Shown here: one piece after another, positions 1 through 9,165 of the stretch
How the letters are laid out: every line of letters begins with the position of its first letter
How positions within the stretch are numbered: the first letter of the stretch is position 1
Assembly (NCBI RefSeq): GCF_029277445.1
Contig: NZ_CP119566.1
Span: 386,501-450,500, forward strand
Direction: 5' to 3'
DNA from: Pararhizobium qamdonense
GTDB taxonomy: Bacteria > Pseudomonadota > Alphaproteobacteria > Rhizobiales > Rhizobiaceae
DNA: 64,000 nt
Notes under the pieces: generated by a model
Told to the model about the DNA's origin: nothing
Database searches by the model: none
The model's input: only the letters and a program-made list of their open reading frames with translations
Translations under genes and position numbers: made by a program

Positions 1-1
1 C

Positions 2-205
2 TACACCGGCATGTCCCTGCCCTACCATATCGGTAACGGCTGGTTCGGTGGCCTGCTTCCGGCAACGGCATTTGCGATGAGTGCCGCCCAGGGCGATATC
101 TATTACGGCCTCTGGTACCCGATCGTGTTTGCGGGCATCACCCTGGTGATCGGTATTCTGTTCCTGCCCGAAACCAAGGATCGCGATATCCACGCCATGG
201 ATTGA
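2..205 (+). CDS. MHS-family MFS transporter, C-terminal end (partial)
   Basis: Only the last 67 or so codons are inside the window; the reading frame is open at the left edge. The visible part carries a glycine-rich transmembrane segment followed by one more hydrophobic helix (YPIVFAGITLVIGILFLPET), then the typical charged tail KDRDIHAMD. The PET-K-DRDI ending is characteristic of the metabolite:H+ symporter branch of the major facilitator superfamily (alpha-ketoglutarate, proline/betaine and related carboxylate permeases). The substrate cannot be told from this end. A strong hairpin follows 25 bp downstream, so this is the last gene of its transcript. Confidence 0.75.
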   Translation, partial: YTGMSLPYHIGNGWFGGLLPATAFAMSAAQGDIYYGLWYPIVFAGITLVIGILFLPETKDRDIHAMD

Positions 206-229
206 TCCTCACTGGATATACATACGAAA

Positions 230-262
230 AGGCCCGGCGCAGCCCCTGCGCCGGGCGTTTTC
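230..262. terminator. Bidirectional intrinsic terminator
   Basis: A GC-rich hairpin (arms GCCCGGCGCA and TGCGCCGGGC around a short C-rich loop) is flanked by AAAA on the left and TTTT on the right. It sits between two convergent genes, so it can end both the MFS transcript and the minus-strand PAP2 transcript. Confidence 0.8.
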
Positions 263-274
263 AGTCTGCGTGCC

Positions 275-976
275 TCAAGCCAGGGGTTTTGGCTGAGAAC
301 TGTTCTTCGGCCGCGGCCAGCCGGCCTCATCCAGGCGGAACAGCCAGTTTTTCCGGGCAAAGAAGAAGGCCGTCATCAAGGCCGTCCACAATCCGACCAG
401 CAGGCCCGCCGCCACATCGCTGGGATAATGGGCGCCGACAATGACGCGGCTGATGCCGATGGCCAGCGCTCCGATCACAAAGACGATGCGCAGCCGTGGC
501 GCCAGCATCGAAAAGGCGCCGAAGAACGAGCCGACAGCGGCGGAATGGCCGGAGGGAAAACTCTGGAACACCCAGTCATGGCCGGAAAAGAACGATAGGC
601 TATGGGCGCCATATTCGGCAAAAAGCTCCGGCCGCGCCCGGCCGATGATCAGCTTGGCCAGATGCACCACGATGCTCGCACTGCCAATCGTCACCAGAAA
701 ATACAGAGCCAGCCGCCAGCCGGTCTTGCTCTTGGATGAAAACCCTTCGCTGCGCGACACCCGGTGGAGAATATAGGCGACGATGACGACAGAGCCGGAA
801 CCGTAGATCATCCAGGCAAAGGTGCCGAAATCGGTGATCTGTTTGTTGAAAGCGACAACACCGCCCGGCAAAGCCTGCGCCGTTTGCGACAGAGTGCCGT
901 CAAACGGCAGCAGCGCCACGACGAGGATGGCAGCCGCCAGAAGCAGCCAGAGAGATGAGGAAAGCGGTCGGTTCAT
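275..976 (-). CDS. PAP2-superfamily membrane phosphatase
   Basis: A 233-residue membrane protein with about six hydrophobic segments. It carries all three motifs of the type 2 phosphatidic acid phosphatase family: K-x6-R-P (KLIIGRARP, about residues 108-116), PSGH (141-144) and SR-x5-H-x3-D (SRVIVGAHYPSD, about 176-187). These residues hydrolyse lipid phosphates or undecaprenyl/lipid-A-type phosphates at the membrane. The substrate is not evident. The first ATG directly before the first membrane helix (976) was chosen; an in-frame ATG at 1021 preceded by GAGGATAGG is a serious alternative that would add 15 residues. It lies downstream of leuB on the same strand, but a terminator separates them. 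Confidence 0.85.
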   Translation of the reverse strand: MNRPLSSSLWLLLAAAILVVALLPFDGTLSQTAQALPGGVVAFNKQITDFGTFAWMIYGSGSVVIVAYILHRVSRSEGFSSKSKTGWRLALYFLVTIGSASIVVHLAKLIIGRARPELFAEYGAHSLSFFSGHDWVFQSFPSGHSAAVGSFFGAFSMLAPRLRIVFVIGALAIGISRVIVGAHYPSDVAAGLLVGLWTALMTAFFFARKNWLFRLDEAGWPRPKNSSQPKPLA

Positions 977-1223
977 GAATGCAGGACTTTCTTGGCACGG
1001 CGCCCTTCCTTCCTCCGTCATCCTATCCTCGAGTTTAACCCGAGGGCTTGTGGCGGGATCCAGTGGCGGTGCGTCTGCGCCGCAGAAGACTCCCTCACGC
1101 GGCAGACGCCGTGTCGCTGGATTCCTGTGACATCCTCGGCTCCAGCCTGAGAACAGGAATGATGGGGACAAAATGGCTATCCGACCAAACTTGTGAATCT
1201 GTAGAGCGGATTCAACCCCGCCC

Positions 1224-1260
1224 AAACAAAAACGGCATCCGGGCGATGACCCGGATGCCG
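1224..1260 (-). terminator. Intrinsic terminator of leuB
   Basis: An 11-bp perfect inverted repeat (CGGCATCCGGG / CCCGGATGCCG, 6-nt loop) lies just past the leuB stop. Read on the minus strand it is followed by TTTTTGTTT, a standard U-tract. Confidence 0.85.
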
Positions 1261-1284
1261 CAACACACATTATTCCAGCGACAT

Positions 1285-2397
1285 TTACGCCGAAAGCGCC
1301 TTGAACTCGGCCAGGATCGCATCGCCCATTTCGACCGTGCCGACCTTGCGGGCGCCATCGGCCATGATGTCGCCGGTGCGGATACCTTTGTCGAGAACGT
1401 TGGCGATTGCCTTTTCCAGGGTGTCGGCTTCCTTCACGAGGTTGAAGGAGTAACGCAGGCACATGGCAAACGAGGCGATCATCGCGATCGGGTTGGCAAT
1501 GCCCTTGCCGGCGATGTCCGGAGCCGAGCCGTGCACGGGTTCATAGAGCGCCTTGCGCTTGCCGCTCTTGGCATCGGGAGCGCCGAGCGAGGCCGATGGC
1601 AGCATGCCGAGCGAGCCGGTCAGCATGGCGGCAACATCCGACAGCATGTCGCCGAACAGGTTGTCGGTGACGATGACGTCGAACTGTTTTGGCGCACGAA
1701 CAAGCTGCATGCCGCCGGCATCGGCCAGCATGTGATCAAGCGCCACGTCGGAATATTTCGCCTTGTGCGTGGCGGTCACCACCTGGTTCCACAACACGCC
1801 GGATTTCATCACGTTGCGCTTTTCCATCGAGCAGACGCGGTTGCCGCGGGTGCGGGCCAGCTCGAAGGCAACGCCTGCAATGCGCTCGATCTCGTAGGTG
1901 TCGTAAACCTGCGTATCGATGCCGCGCTTCTGGCCGTTGCCGAGATCGATGATCTCCTTGGGTTCGCCGAAATAGACGCCGCCGGTCAGTTCGCGCACGA
2001 TCAGGATATCGAGGCCTTCGACAAGCTCGGGCTTCAGCGAAGACGCATCCGAGAGCGCCGGATAGCAGATCGCCGGACGCAGGTTGGCAAACAGCTCCAT
2101 ATCCTTGCGCAGGCGCAGGAGGCCCGCTTCCGGACGCACTTCATAGGGCACATCATCCCATTTCGGACCGCCGACGGCACCAAACAGCACCGCATCGGCC
2201 GCCATCGCCTTTTCCATGTCCGCGTCGGAAATCGCCGCCCCATGCGCGTCGTAGGCGCAACCGCCGACCAGGCCTTCATCAGTCGTGAAGCCACCGGCCA
2301 TCTCGGCATTCATGTAAGCGATGATTTTGCGGACTTCCGCCATGGCTTCCGGGCCGATGCCGTCGCCGGGCAGAAGGAAAAGATTGCGCTCTGTCAT
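1285..2397 (-). CDS. leuB: 3-isopropylmalate dehydrogenase
   Basis: Cytosolic NAD-dependent dehydrogenase that oxidises and decarboxylates 3-isopropylmalate to 2-oxoisocaproate in leucine biosynthesis. From the ATG at 2397 the protein is 370 residues, the usual length. It begins [17 protein letters not shown], the N-terminal nucleotide/substrate loop typical of LeuB, and has the internal [15 protein letters not shown] and [10 protein letters not shown] segments and the C-terminal [18 protein letters not shown] block of the isocitrate/isopropylmalate dehydrogenase family. The open frame extends 52 codons further upstream, but that part has no family similarity. leuD of the same pathway lies at 21.9 kb, and leuC is not in the window. 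Terminator directly downstream. Confidence 0.97.
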   Translation of the reverse strand: MTERNLFLLPGDGIGPEAMAEVRKIIAYMNAEMAGGFTTDEGLVGGCAYDAHGAAISDADMEKAMAADAVLFGAVGGPKWDDVPYEVRPEAGLLRLRKDMELFANLRPAICYPALSDASSLKPELVEGLDILIVRELTGGVYFGEPKEIIDLGNGQKRGIDTQVYDTYEIERIAGVAFELARTRGNRVCSMEKRNVMKSGVLWNQVVTATHKAKYSDVALDHMLADAGGMQLVRAPKQFDVIVTDNLFGDMLSDVAAMLTGSLGMLPSASLGAPDAKSGKRKALYEPVHGSAPDIAGKGIANPIAMIASFAMCLRYSFNLVKEADTLEKAIANVLDKGIRTGDIMADGARKVGTVEMGDAILAEFKALSA

Positions 2398-2877
2398 GGG
2401 GCATTCCTTATATCGAAGAGTGGGCGTGTCAGATGTTGGCGCGTTCTTAACGCAACTTCCGTTCAAGGAAAATGCAGTTTTGGAAAGAATTGTGCGCACA
2501 CCGTCAGTTCCCGCCGGAACGGGGTGAGCAGTCCAAAAGCCGGTAGCGTCCACTGGCCGGAGAAACCTGCCGGTTCAGATGATGGAACGGCACATGCACA
2601 ATCTTATCCGCTCGCTCACCGCTATCCTGCGGTCCACATTGGACATGCTCGTTTTTTCCGGCCGATCAAAACCGCGAAAATAGGTATTGCTGTTCCATCC
2701 AGGACGGCGCCGATCTCCGGCTGGCAGGTGGAAATGCCGCATCTTAGCGGCGCAGCATATGCGCTCCCGCAGGGATCATAGAGTTTAAAATTCCACGGAA
2801 CCCGCCAATATGCAGGGCTAGTATTCCACTTTCTCCCCGAATATTAGCAATCAAACGTTATCAATAGAATATAAAAA
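2398..2877. other. Intergenic region between divergent leuB and the sulfone operon
   Basis: About 480 bp with no convincing gene. It must contain the leuB promoter on the right of 2397. The right end (about 2820-2880) turns AT-rich, fitting a promoter for the FMN reductase/sfnG operon. An open frame runs through part of it but has no start signal or recognisable composition. Confidence 0.5.
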
Positions 2878-2890
2878 CCATAGACTATGG
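2878..2890. promoter_or_regulatory. 13-bp perfect palindrome, candidate operator
   Basis: CCATAGACTATGG is a perfect 6-1-6 inverted repeat in AT-rich DNA, 24 bp before the chosen start of the FMN reductase gene. Its position suits an operator or part of the 5' leader of the sulfone operon. The regulator is unknown; no sfnR-type gene is in the window. Confidence 0.35.
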
Positions 2891-2913
2891 CGGCAAATGA
2901 GGATGTTGCCGTC

Positions 2914-3501
2914 ATGAAAATTTTGGGTCTATCGGGAAATGTCAAACGGCCGTCGCGAACTGCGGTTCTAGTCGAGGCGATCGTGGCTGCGGTGGGATCG
3001 CGGTTGGGCTTTGCGGGGCAAACGATAGAACTGGTGGATGCTGCTCCCGTTCTCTTCAAGGCGCTTCGCTCCGATCAGCTCGATGCCGAGGGGCGGGCGA
3101 TCGTCGACGCCGTCGAGGCGGCAGATGTGCTCGTTGTTGGGTCGCCGGTCTACCGGGCCTCGTATACCGGTGCGCTCAAGCATCTCTTCGATCTGGTCGA
3201 TTACCGCGCGCTGACCGGAAAACGCGTCATTCTGGCCGCCACTGGCGGCACGCCGCTCCATGGCCTGATGACGGAACATCAGTTGCGGCCGCTGTTCGGC
3301 TTCTTCAACGCCCTGTCGCTGCCGACCGCCATTTATGCCACCGAAACCGATTTTGCCGAGTATCAGATTACCAACCCTACCGTTCACGAGCGCATCGAGC
3401 GCACCGTTTCAGAACTCGTGCAGGCGCTGCCTTTCGCCATCCAGGCCGCCACCGCTCGCGTTCATGACCATCGTCCAGCACTCGTCGCCGCGTCGGCCTA
3501 G
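2914..3501 (+). CDS. NADPH-dependent FMN reductase (MsuE/SsuE type)
   Basis: A 195-residue flavodoxin-fold reductase. MKILGLSGNVKRPSRT at the start is the FMN phosphate-binding loop, and VVGSPVYRASYTGALKHLFD around residues 84-103 is the SPVY flavin-contact segment of the NADPH-dependent FMN reductases. Such enzymes feed reduced FMN to two-component monooxygenases. Its place 23 bp before sfnG strongly suggests it supplies FMNH2 to SfnG, like MsuE in pseudomonad sulfonate use. The ATG at 2914 was taken because GAGG lies upstream and the fold begins there; an ATG at 2887 would sit inside the upstream palindrome. Confidence 0.85.
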   Translation: MKILGLSGNVKRPSRTAVLVEAIVAAVGSRLGFAGQTIELVDAAPVLFKALRSDQLDAEGRAIVDAVEAADVLVVGSPVYRASYTGALKHLFDLVDYRALTGKRVILAATGGTPLHGLMTEHQLRPLFGFFNALSLPTAIYATETDFAEYQITNPTVHERIERTVSELVQALPFAIQAATARVHDHRPALVAASA

Positions 3502-3524
3502 CCATTTTGAAGAGGGAGAATACC

Positions 3525-4628
3525 ATGTCCTATGCCAGCAGAGAGCCGGTCAAATTTGCCTACTGGGTCCCCAATGTTTCCGGCGGCCTTGTCATTTCCA
3601 ACATCGAGCAGCGGACGAGCTGGACGATCGACTATAACAGAAAGCTGGCGCAGATCGCCGAGGCGAGCGGCTTTGATTATGCGTTGAGCCAGATCCGCTT
3701 CACCGCCGGTTATGGCGCCGAATTCCAGCATGAATCGGTCGCCTTCAGTCATGCGCTGCTGGAATCCACCACCACGCTGAAGGTGATCGCCGCCATTTTG
3801 CCGGGGCCGTGGAACCCGACGCTTGCCGCCAAGCAGATCGCCACGATCAATCATCTCACCAATGGCCGGGTCGCGGTCAATGTGGTCAGCGGCTGGTTCC
3901 GTGGCGAGTTTCATGCGATCGGCGAACATTGGCTGGATCATGATGAGCGCTACCGCCGCTCCGAAGAATTCATTCGTGCGCTGCGCGGCATCTGGACCGA
4001 AGACAATTTCACGTTTCACGGCGACTTCTATCGCTTCAACAATTATTCGCTGAAGCCCAAGCCCATCGATCCGCAGCCGGAAATCTTCCAGGGCGGCTCC
4101 TCGCGCGCGGCGCGCGACATGGCATCGCGTGTCTCCGACTGGTATTTTACCAACGGCAATACGCCAGAGGAAATCGGCAAGCAGGTCGATGACATCCAGG
4201 GCAAGGCGAAGGCCAACGGTCATTCCGTGCGCGTCGGCGTCAATGCGTTTGCGATCGTCCGCGAGACCGAGGAAGAGGCAAAAGCCGTTCTGGCCGAGAT
4301 CATCGAGAAGGCCAATCCGGACGCCGTCAACGCGTTCGGCCATGAGGTCAAGAATGCCGGAAAGTCGTCGCCGGAGGGCGAAGGCAATTGGGCGAAATCC
4401 TCCTTTGAAGATCTGGTTCAGTACAATGACGGTTTCCGCTCGAACCTGATCGGCACGCCCGAACAGGTGGCACGGCGCGTCGTTGATCTGAAACGGGCGG
4501 GCGCCGATCTCATCCTGCTCGGCTTCCTGCATTTCCAGGAAGAGGTCGAGTATTTCGGCAAGCATGTGATCCCGCTGGTGCGGGCGATCGAAGAGGCCGA
4601 AGCATCCAGCGCAATTGCTGCGGAATAG
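3525..4628 (+). CDS. sfnG: Dimethylsulfone monooxygenase (FMNH2-dependent, LLM class)
   Basis: A 367-residue luciferase-like monooxygenase. Start FAYWVPNVSGGLVISNIEQRTSW, then DYALSQIRFTAGYG and INHLTNGRVAVNVVSGWFRGEF, are very like the SfnG group, which converts dimethylsulfone to methanesulfinate with FMNH2 and O2. The closely related alkanesulfonate monooxygenase SsuD shares the fold, but the N-terminus and length favour SfnG. The start at 3525 has GGGAG at good spacing. It follows the FMN reductase by 23 bp and precedes a transporter. The role is release of sulfur from organosulfur compounds during sulfate limitation. Confidence 0.88.
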   Translation: MSYASREPVKFAYWVPNVSGGLVISNIEQRTSWTIDYNRKLAQIAEASGFDYALSQIRFTAGYGAEFQHESVAFSHALLESTTTLKVIAAILPGPWNPTLAAKQIATINHLTNGRVAVNVVSGWFRGEFHAIGEHWLDHDERYRRSEEFIRALRGIWTEDNFTFHGDFYRFNNYSLKPKPIDPQPEIFQGGSSRAARDMASRVSDWYFTNGNTPEEIGKQVDDIQGKAKANGHSVRVGVNAFAIVRETEEEAKAVLAEIIEKANPDAVNAFGHEVKNAGKSSPEGEGNWAKSSFEDLVQYNDGFRSNLIGTPEQVARRVVDLKRAGADLILLGFLHFQEEVEYFGKHVIPLVRAIEEAEASSAIAAE

Positions 4629-4642
4629 TCTGCATTGAGACC

Positions 4643-4663
4643 GGCGGCCGGTTTCCGGCCGCC
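4643..4663 (+). other. Strong hairpin between sfnG and the ABC transporter genes
   Basis: GGCGGCCGG-TTT-CCGGCCGCC is a perfect 9-bp stem with a 3-nt loop, 14 bp after the sfnG stop. No U-tract follows, so it is not a classical terminator; it may stabilise the upstream mRNA or attenuate transport gene expression. Confidence 0.4.
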
Positions 4664-4761
4664 ACCGGAAATGACGCAACCACAGGCGGCGACGCCTGCG
4701 GGGTGGATGCTGCGCGCCGGCTCACCGGCCGGGCGCAACGGATAATGGGGGTTAGCGCGCA

Positions 4762-5667
4762 ATGACATTGGCTTTTGGAGCGCTGGGATCGGCGCCCTTC
4801 CCGCCGGAAATACAGGAGCATCTGGCCGGCCTTGACGGTCCGTTGCGCCACGGCAGCGAACGGCCGCCTGCCGGAAGTGATGCAATTCTGGAACTTGCCG
4901 GAGTGACGTTGTCGTTCGGCGGCGTGGTCGCCCTCGCCGGCATTGATCTTGCGGTGAGACAGGGAGAAATCCTTGCGATTATCGGACCCAACGGTGCCGG
5001 CAAGAGCTCGATCATCAATGTGATCAGTGGCGTATACCGGCCCAAGCGCGGCCATGTCCGGCTTTCGGGGCGGCTGTATACGCAAGTTCCGACACAAAAA
5101 CTCGCCCGTCTCGGCATTGCCCGCACGTTCCAAAATCTCGCCCTGTTCAAGGGCTTGAGCGTTCTCGACAATGTCATCACCGGGCGGGCACACAGGACCC
5201 GGTCCAGCTTCATCGAACAGATCTTGGGCCTTGGCCGTGCTGGCGCGGAACGGGCCGATGCCCGCAGTCGCGCCTTGGCCATCCTCGATTTCCTGCATCT
5301 TTCGCATGCCGCCGATCGTCTGGCCGGCACGCTGCCTTATGGCTTGCAGAAGCGGGTGGAGCTGGCACGTGCCCTGGTGGCGGAACCGGATATCCTTTTG
5401 CTCGACGAGCCGATGGCCGGGATGACGGCGACGGAAAAGAACGAGATGGCCGATTTCGTGCGCGCCGCGCGCGACCGGTTTGGCACGACGGTGGTTTTGA
5501 TCGAACATGATATCGGCGTGGTCATGGGATTGTCCGACCGTGTCGCTGTGCTCGACTACGGCCGCAAGATTGCCGATGGAACGCCCGCCGAGGTCCAGCG
5601 CGACCAGCGGGTGATCGATGCCTATCTCGGAACCGCTCCCGAAAATGAAAATGGGGAGGGTATCTGA
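4762..5667 (+). CDS. ABC transporter ATP-binding protein, LivG type
   Basis: A 301-residue ATPase. Walker A is GPNGAGKSS (about residue 75), the Q-loop is FQNLALF, the signature is LPYGLQKRVELARAL (LPYG instead of the usual LSYG), Walker B is ILLLDEPMAG, and the switch is IEHD. The first 40 residues are an extra N-terminal stretch not needed for the fold, so the true start could be later. Branched-chain-type features include the long segment between the Q-loop and signature. It is the first of five transporter genes in a LivG-H-M-K-F arrangement, and TGA/ATG overlap couples it to the next gene. Confidence 0.9.
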   Translation: MTLAFGALGSAPFPPEIQEHLAGLDGPLRHGSERPPAGSDAILELAGVTLSFGGVVALAGIDLAVRQGEILAIIGPNGAGKSSIINVISGVYRPKRGHVRLSGRLYTQVPTQKLARLGIARTFQNLALFKGLSVLDNVITGRAHRTRSSFIEQILGLGRAGAERADARSRALAILDFLHLSHAADRLAGTLPYGLQKRVELARALVAEPDILLLDEPMAGMTATEKNEMADFVRAARDRFGTTVVLIEHDIGVVMGLSDRVAVLDYGRKIADGTPAEVQRDQRVIDAYLGTAPENENGEGI

Positions 5668-6563
5668 TGGCCGATTTCGACTGGCTGTTTTTCACCGAGG
5701 TTCTGGTTGGCGGTCTTCTTTCCGGCGTCATGTATTCGCTGGTCGCCATCGGTTTCGTGCTGATCTACAAGACCTCGGGCGTGCTCAATTTCGCGCAAGG
5801 GGCAATGCTTCTGTTTGCAGCGCTGACTTTCGTCAGTCTGACGGAGCGCGGCATTTCCTTTCCGCTCGCCTTCGCCATCACGTTTGCGATCATGGTGGTG
5901 ATCGGCATTGCCATCGAGCGCACGGTGTTGAGGCCGCTGACCAACAAGCCGCCGATCACCTTGTTCATGGCGACGCTCGGCCTGTCCTATATCATCGAGG
6001 GAGCGGCGCAGCTGATCTGGGGCACGCAGGTGCACGGGCTTGATCTTGGTATCGAGGATGTGCCGTTCGATGTCGGTGGGGTCTATATCAGTCAGTTCGA
6101 TATTTTCGCAGCCGTGGTTGCCGCCTCCATGGTGCTGCTGCTCTCCCTGTTCTTCCGCTACACCCGCATCGGGCTCGGTTTTCGCGCCGTCGCCGACGAT
6201 CAGTTTGCTGCGTTGGCCGTCGGCCTGAGGCTCCCCTGGATCTGGGCCACGGTCTGGGCGGCGGCCGGTCTTGTCGCGCTTGTTGCCGGTCTTTTGTGGG
6301 GCGCCCGTGTCGGGGTGCAGTTCTCCCTGTCGCTGATCGTCCTCAAGGCGTTGCCGGTTCTCGTGCTTGGCGGGTTCGATTCGATCCTTGGGGCGATCGT
6401 TGGCGGGTTGTTGATCGGTGCGTCGGAGAAGCTGGCCGAGGTTTATATCGGCGAATATTTCGGTGGGGGTATCGAGGGCTGGTTTGCCTATGTCATCGCG
6501 CTCGCCTTCCTCCTCGTGCGCCCGTCTGGCCTGTTTGGCCAGAAGCTTGTGGAAAGGGTCTGA
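5667..6563 (+). CDS. ABC transporter permease, LivH type
   Basis: A 298-residue inner-membrane protein with eight or so hydrophobic segments. GGLLSGVMYSLVAIGFVLIYKTSGVLNFAQGAM near the N-terminus is the hallmark of LivH-type permeases of the branched-chain amino acid/amide importer family, as is the late LKALPVLVLGGFDSILGAIVGGLLIG block that contacts the ATPase. It overlaps the upstream ATPase stop by one base and is followed by livM after 3 bp. Substrate specificity is set by the binding protein, so leucine transport should not be assumed. Confidence 0.92.
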   Translation: MADFDWLFFTEVLVGGLLSGVMYSLVAIGFVLIYKTSGVLNFAQGAMLLFAALTFVSLTERGISFPLAFAITFAIMVVIGIAIERTVLRPLTNKPPITLFMATLGLSYIIEGAAQLIWGTQVHGLDLGIEDVPFDVGGVYISQFDIFAAVVAASMVLLLSLFFRYTRIGLGFRAVADDQFAALAVGLRLPWIWATVWAAAGLVALVAGLLWGARVGVQFSLSLIVLKALPVLVLGGFDSILGAIVGGLLIGASEKLAEVYIGEYFGGGIEGWFAYVIALAFLLVRPSGLFGQKLVERV

Positions 6564-6566
6564 GCG

Positions 6567-7607
6567 ATGTCCACGATCACCTACGATCTTGCGGCGCATC
6601 GATTGCCCATTCGCTGGGCACAGCCGTTGGCCTGGCTTGCCATTGCCTATGTCGCGGTGCCGCTTGCCGGGTCCAATTACCTGTTTGAAGCGATCCTCTT
6701 GCCCTTCCTGGCGCTCAGCCTCGCCGGTCTCGGGCTGAATATTCTGACGGGTTATGCCGGGCAGGTCTCGCTCGGCAGTGCCGCCTTCATGGCGGCCGGA
6801 GCCTTCGCCGCATTCAATTTCAATCTTCGGGTCGATGGCTTGCCCTTGATCGTCAGTATGGTACTGGCCGGTTTCTCGGCGGCGGCCATCGGTTTGGTGT
6901 TCGGCCTTCCGAGCCTGCGCCTCAAGGGCTTTTATCTGGCGGTATCGACGCTGGCAGCGCAATTTTTCGTGCAATGGGCATTGACCAAATTCAGCTGGTT
7001 CTCCAACGATTCCGCCTCCGGCGTGATCGATGCGCCGCAGCTTTCTGTTGCCGGTTTCGTCTTCGATGGACCGGTGGGGCGCTATTATTTTTCGCTGACG
7101 GTGGTCGCCGTCCTCACGCTTCTTGCCTATCGCCTGGTGAATTCGCAGACCGGCCGTAATTTCATCGCGGTGCGCGACAATGAGACGGCGGCGCGGATCA
7201 TCGGCGTGCCAGTCTTGAAGACCAAGCTCCTGGCCTTTGGCATCTCCTCGTTCATCATCGGCATTGCCGGGGTTCTGTGGGCGTTTGCCTATCTGCGCAC
7301 CGTCGAGCCTGCCGGCTTCAATCTCGACCGGTCGTTCCAGATTCTCTTCATCGTCATCATCGGGGGGCTGGCCTCGATCCGCGGTGCCTTTTTCGGCGCG
7401 GCGCTGATTGTAGTGTTCCCGCTGGTCCTGTCGCGGCTCGGCTCGTTCCTGCTCGGCGATATCTTCAATTCGGGCGTGCTCGACATGAGCCAGCGCATCG
7501 TGCTTGGCGCGCTCATCATCCTGTTTCTGATCCTCGAACCCGATGGGCTGGCCGCTCTTTGGGACCGGGTCCGAAAACGTATCGGCGCCGCCATCGCGCG
7601 GTCCTGA
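6567..7607 (+). CDS. ABC transporter permease, LivM type
   Basis: A 346-residue inner-membrane permease and partner of the LivH-type protein. NILTGYAGQVSLGSAAFMAAGA and GLPSLRLKGFYLAVSTLAAQF are family-defining segments, and the C-terminal block IVIIGGLASIRGAFFGAALIVVFPLVLSR matches the ATPase-interacting loop. About ten hydrophobic segments are visible. It begins 3 bp after the LivH-type gene with AGCG just before the ATG, and is followed by the binding protein after about 100 bp. Confidence 0.92.
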   Translation: MSTITYDLAAHRLPIRWAQPLAWLAIAYVAVPLAGSNYLFEAILLPFLALSLAGLGLNILTGYAGQVSLGSAAFMAAGAFAAFNFNLRVDGLPLIVSMVLAGFSAAAIGLVFGLPSLRLKGFYLAVSTLAAQFFVQWALTKFSWFSNDSASGVIDAPQLSVAGFVFDGPVGRYYFSLTVVAVLTLLAYRLVNSQTGRNFIAVRDNETAARIIGVPVLKTKLLAFGISSFIIGIAGVLWAFAYLRTVEPAGFNLDRSFQILFIVIIGGLASIRGAFFGAALIVVFPLVLSRLGSFLLGDIFNSGVLDMSQRIVLGALIILFLILEPDGLAALWDRVRKRIGAAIARS

Positions 7608-7705
7608 TCGATCGGGAGCCCGCAAGGCTCCAAAACGCAGCCAGCCTTATCAGATCAACCCGGACCGGCGCCTTTGCCCGGTCGATACCCGGAGTGTGTC
7701 CAGAC

Positions 7706-9040
7706 ATGACGATCCTCAGCAAATTCAAGATCGCGGCGCTTGCCGCCGGCATCGCCTTCACGGTGGCATTGCCGATGGCGCATGCCGACGAACAATATTT
7801 CCCGCTCCAAAGCTACCGCGTCGGTCCCTATGCGGCCGGCGGCACCGGCTTCTTCGGCGGTTTCATCGATTATCTCAACCTGATCAATACCCGCGATGGC
7901 GGCGTCAACGGCGTCAAGCTGACATGGTCGGAGGCCGAGACCCAATATGAAGTCGAGCGCGGCGTCGAAGCCTATGAGCGGCTCAAGAGCAATCCGAACG
8001 TGGCTGCGTGGAACCCGCTTTCCGTCGGCATCGCCTATGCGATGATCGACCGGATCACCCAGGACAAGGTGCCGCTGATCACCATCAACCACGGCCGCAC
8101 CGATTCCACCGACGGCCGCGTCTTCCCTTACGTCTTTCCGCTACTGCTCAATCCCTATAGCGAAACCTCCGGCATCGTGAACTATATCGCCTCCAAGGAA
8201 GGCGGGCTTGAAAGCCTGAAGGGCAAGAAGATCGCCGTGCTTTATCATGGCTCGCCCTATGGCAAGGAAACCATCCCGATCTACGAACTCTTGGCTGAGA
8301 AATACGGCTTCGAGCTGCAGCAGATCGAAGTGCCGCATCCTGGCAACGAACAGCAGTCGCAATGGCTGGCAATCCGCCGCGCCAAGCCCGATTACGTCGT
8401 CCTGCGCGGCTGGGGCGTGATGAACCCGGTTGCGCTGAAGACTGCCGCCAAGACGGGCTTCCCGGTCGATCATATCATCGGCAATGTCTGGTCGAATTCG
8501 GAAGAGGATGCCATTCCGGCCGGCGACGCTGCCAAGGGTTATACGGCAATCACCACCCAGGCATCCGGGGCTGAATATCCGGTCGTTCAGGAGATCGTCA
8601 AGACGATCTACGATGCCGGCAAGGGCAATCTTGAAGACAAGAAGCGTATCGGCTCGGTGTACCACAATCTCGGCATCGTCAACGGCATTCTCAATGTCGA
8701 GGCGATCCGCATCGCGCAGGAGAAATTCGGCAAGCGGACGCTGACCGGAGACGAAGTCCGCTGGGGCTTTGAACATCTGCAGCTCGATCCCGCCCGCGTC
8801 GAGGCGCTGGGCGCCAAGGGCCTGTTCCACTCGATCAACGTCACCTGGGATAATCACGAAGGCAATGGCTACGTGACCTTCCAGCAGTGGGATGGCGCGA
8901 AGTGGAATGTCGTCTCCGATTGGATCGCGCCGGACTGGGCGCTGCTGCGCCCGATCATCGAAAAGTCGTCGGAAGCCTATGCCGCTGAAAAGGGCATCAA
9001 GCTTCGCACGGCCGAGGATGCGGGAACGGCGACCAACTGA
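7706..9040 (+). CDS. Periplasmic substrate-binding protein, Liv-type family
   Basis: A 444-residue periplasmic binding protein of the amino-acid/amide class. A signal peptide (about residues 1-27, ending AHA) precedes mature DEQYFPLQSYRVGPY. Two-lobe features include GVNGVKLTWSEAETQYEVERGVEAYERL, GKKIAVLYHGSPYGKETIP and PDYVVLRGWGVMNPVALKTAAKTGF, which fit the LivJ/LivK superfamily, although at 444 residues it is longer than classical LivJ (about 365). It captures the solute for the Liv-type permeases. Given its setting among sulfur genes, an organosulfur ligand is inferred, not shown. The start at 7706 has GGAG 11 nt upstream. Confidence 0.88.
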   Translation: MTILSKFKIAALAAGIAFTVALPMAHADEQYFPLQSYRVGPYAAGGTGFFGGFIDYLNLINTRDGGVNGVKLTWSEAETQYEVERGVEAYERLKSNPNVAAWNPLSVGIAYAMIDRITQDKVPLITINHGRTDSTDGRVFPYVFPLLLNPYSETSGIVNYIASKEGGLESLKGKKIAVLYHGSPYGKETIPIYELLAEKYGFELQQIEVPHPGNEQQSQWLAIRRAKPDYVVLRGWGVMNPVALKTAAKTGFPVDHIIGNVWSNSEEDAIPAGDAAKGYTAITTQASGAEYPVVQEIVKTIYDAGKGNLEDKKRIGSVYHNLGIVNGILNVEAIRIAQEKFGKRTLTGDEVRWGFEHLQLDPARVEALGAKGLFHSINVTWDNHEGNGYVTFQQWDGAKWNVVSDWIAPDWALLRPIIEKSSEAYAAEKGIKLRTAEDAGTATN

Positions 9041-9165
9041 TCCTTCGATGCTGCGCGCGGCGGCGGGCGCAGCATCGAGGAACAGGCGCGGGGACGGTTG
9101 TTTTCCCTCTCACCCACCCCGCGCCTCTTCGCAACACCGTCTTTCATGGCAACAGGAACAGGATC

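Noticed and set aside
1048..2781. Long open frame antisense to leuB on the plus strand
   Set aside because: It is the shadow of leuB codon use; it has low-complexity, non-domain sequence and no start signal.
5622..7625. 667-codon open frame opposite the Liv permease genes
   Set aside because: Highly charged (Arg, Asp, Gln, His) composition is typical of the antisense of hydrophobic membrane genes in high-GC DNA. The plus-strand genes are clear.
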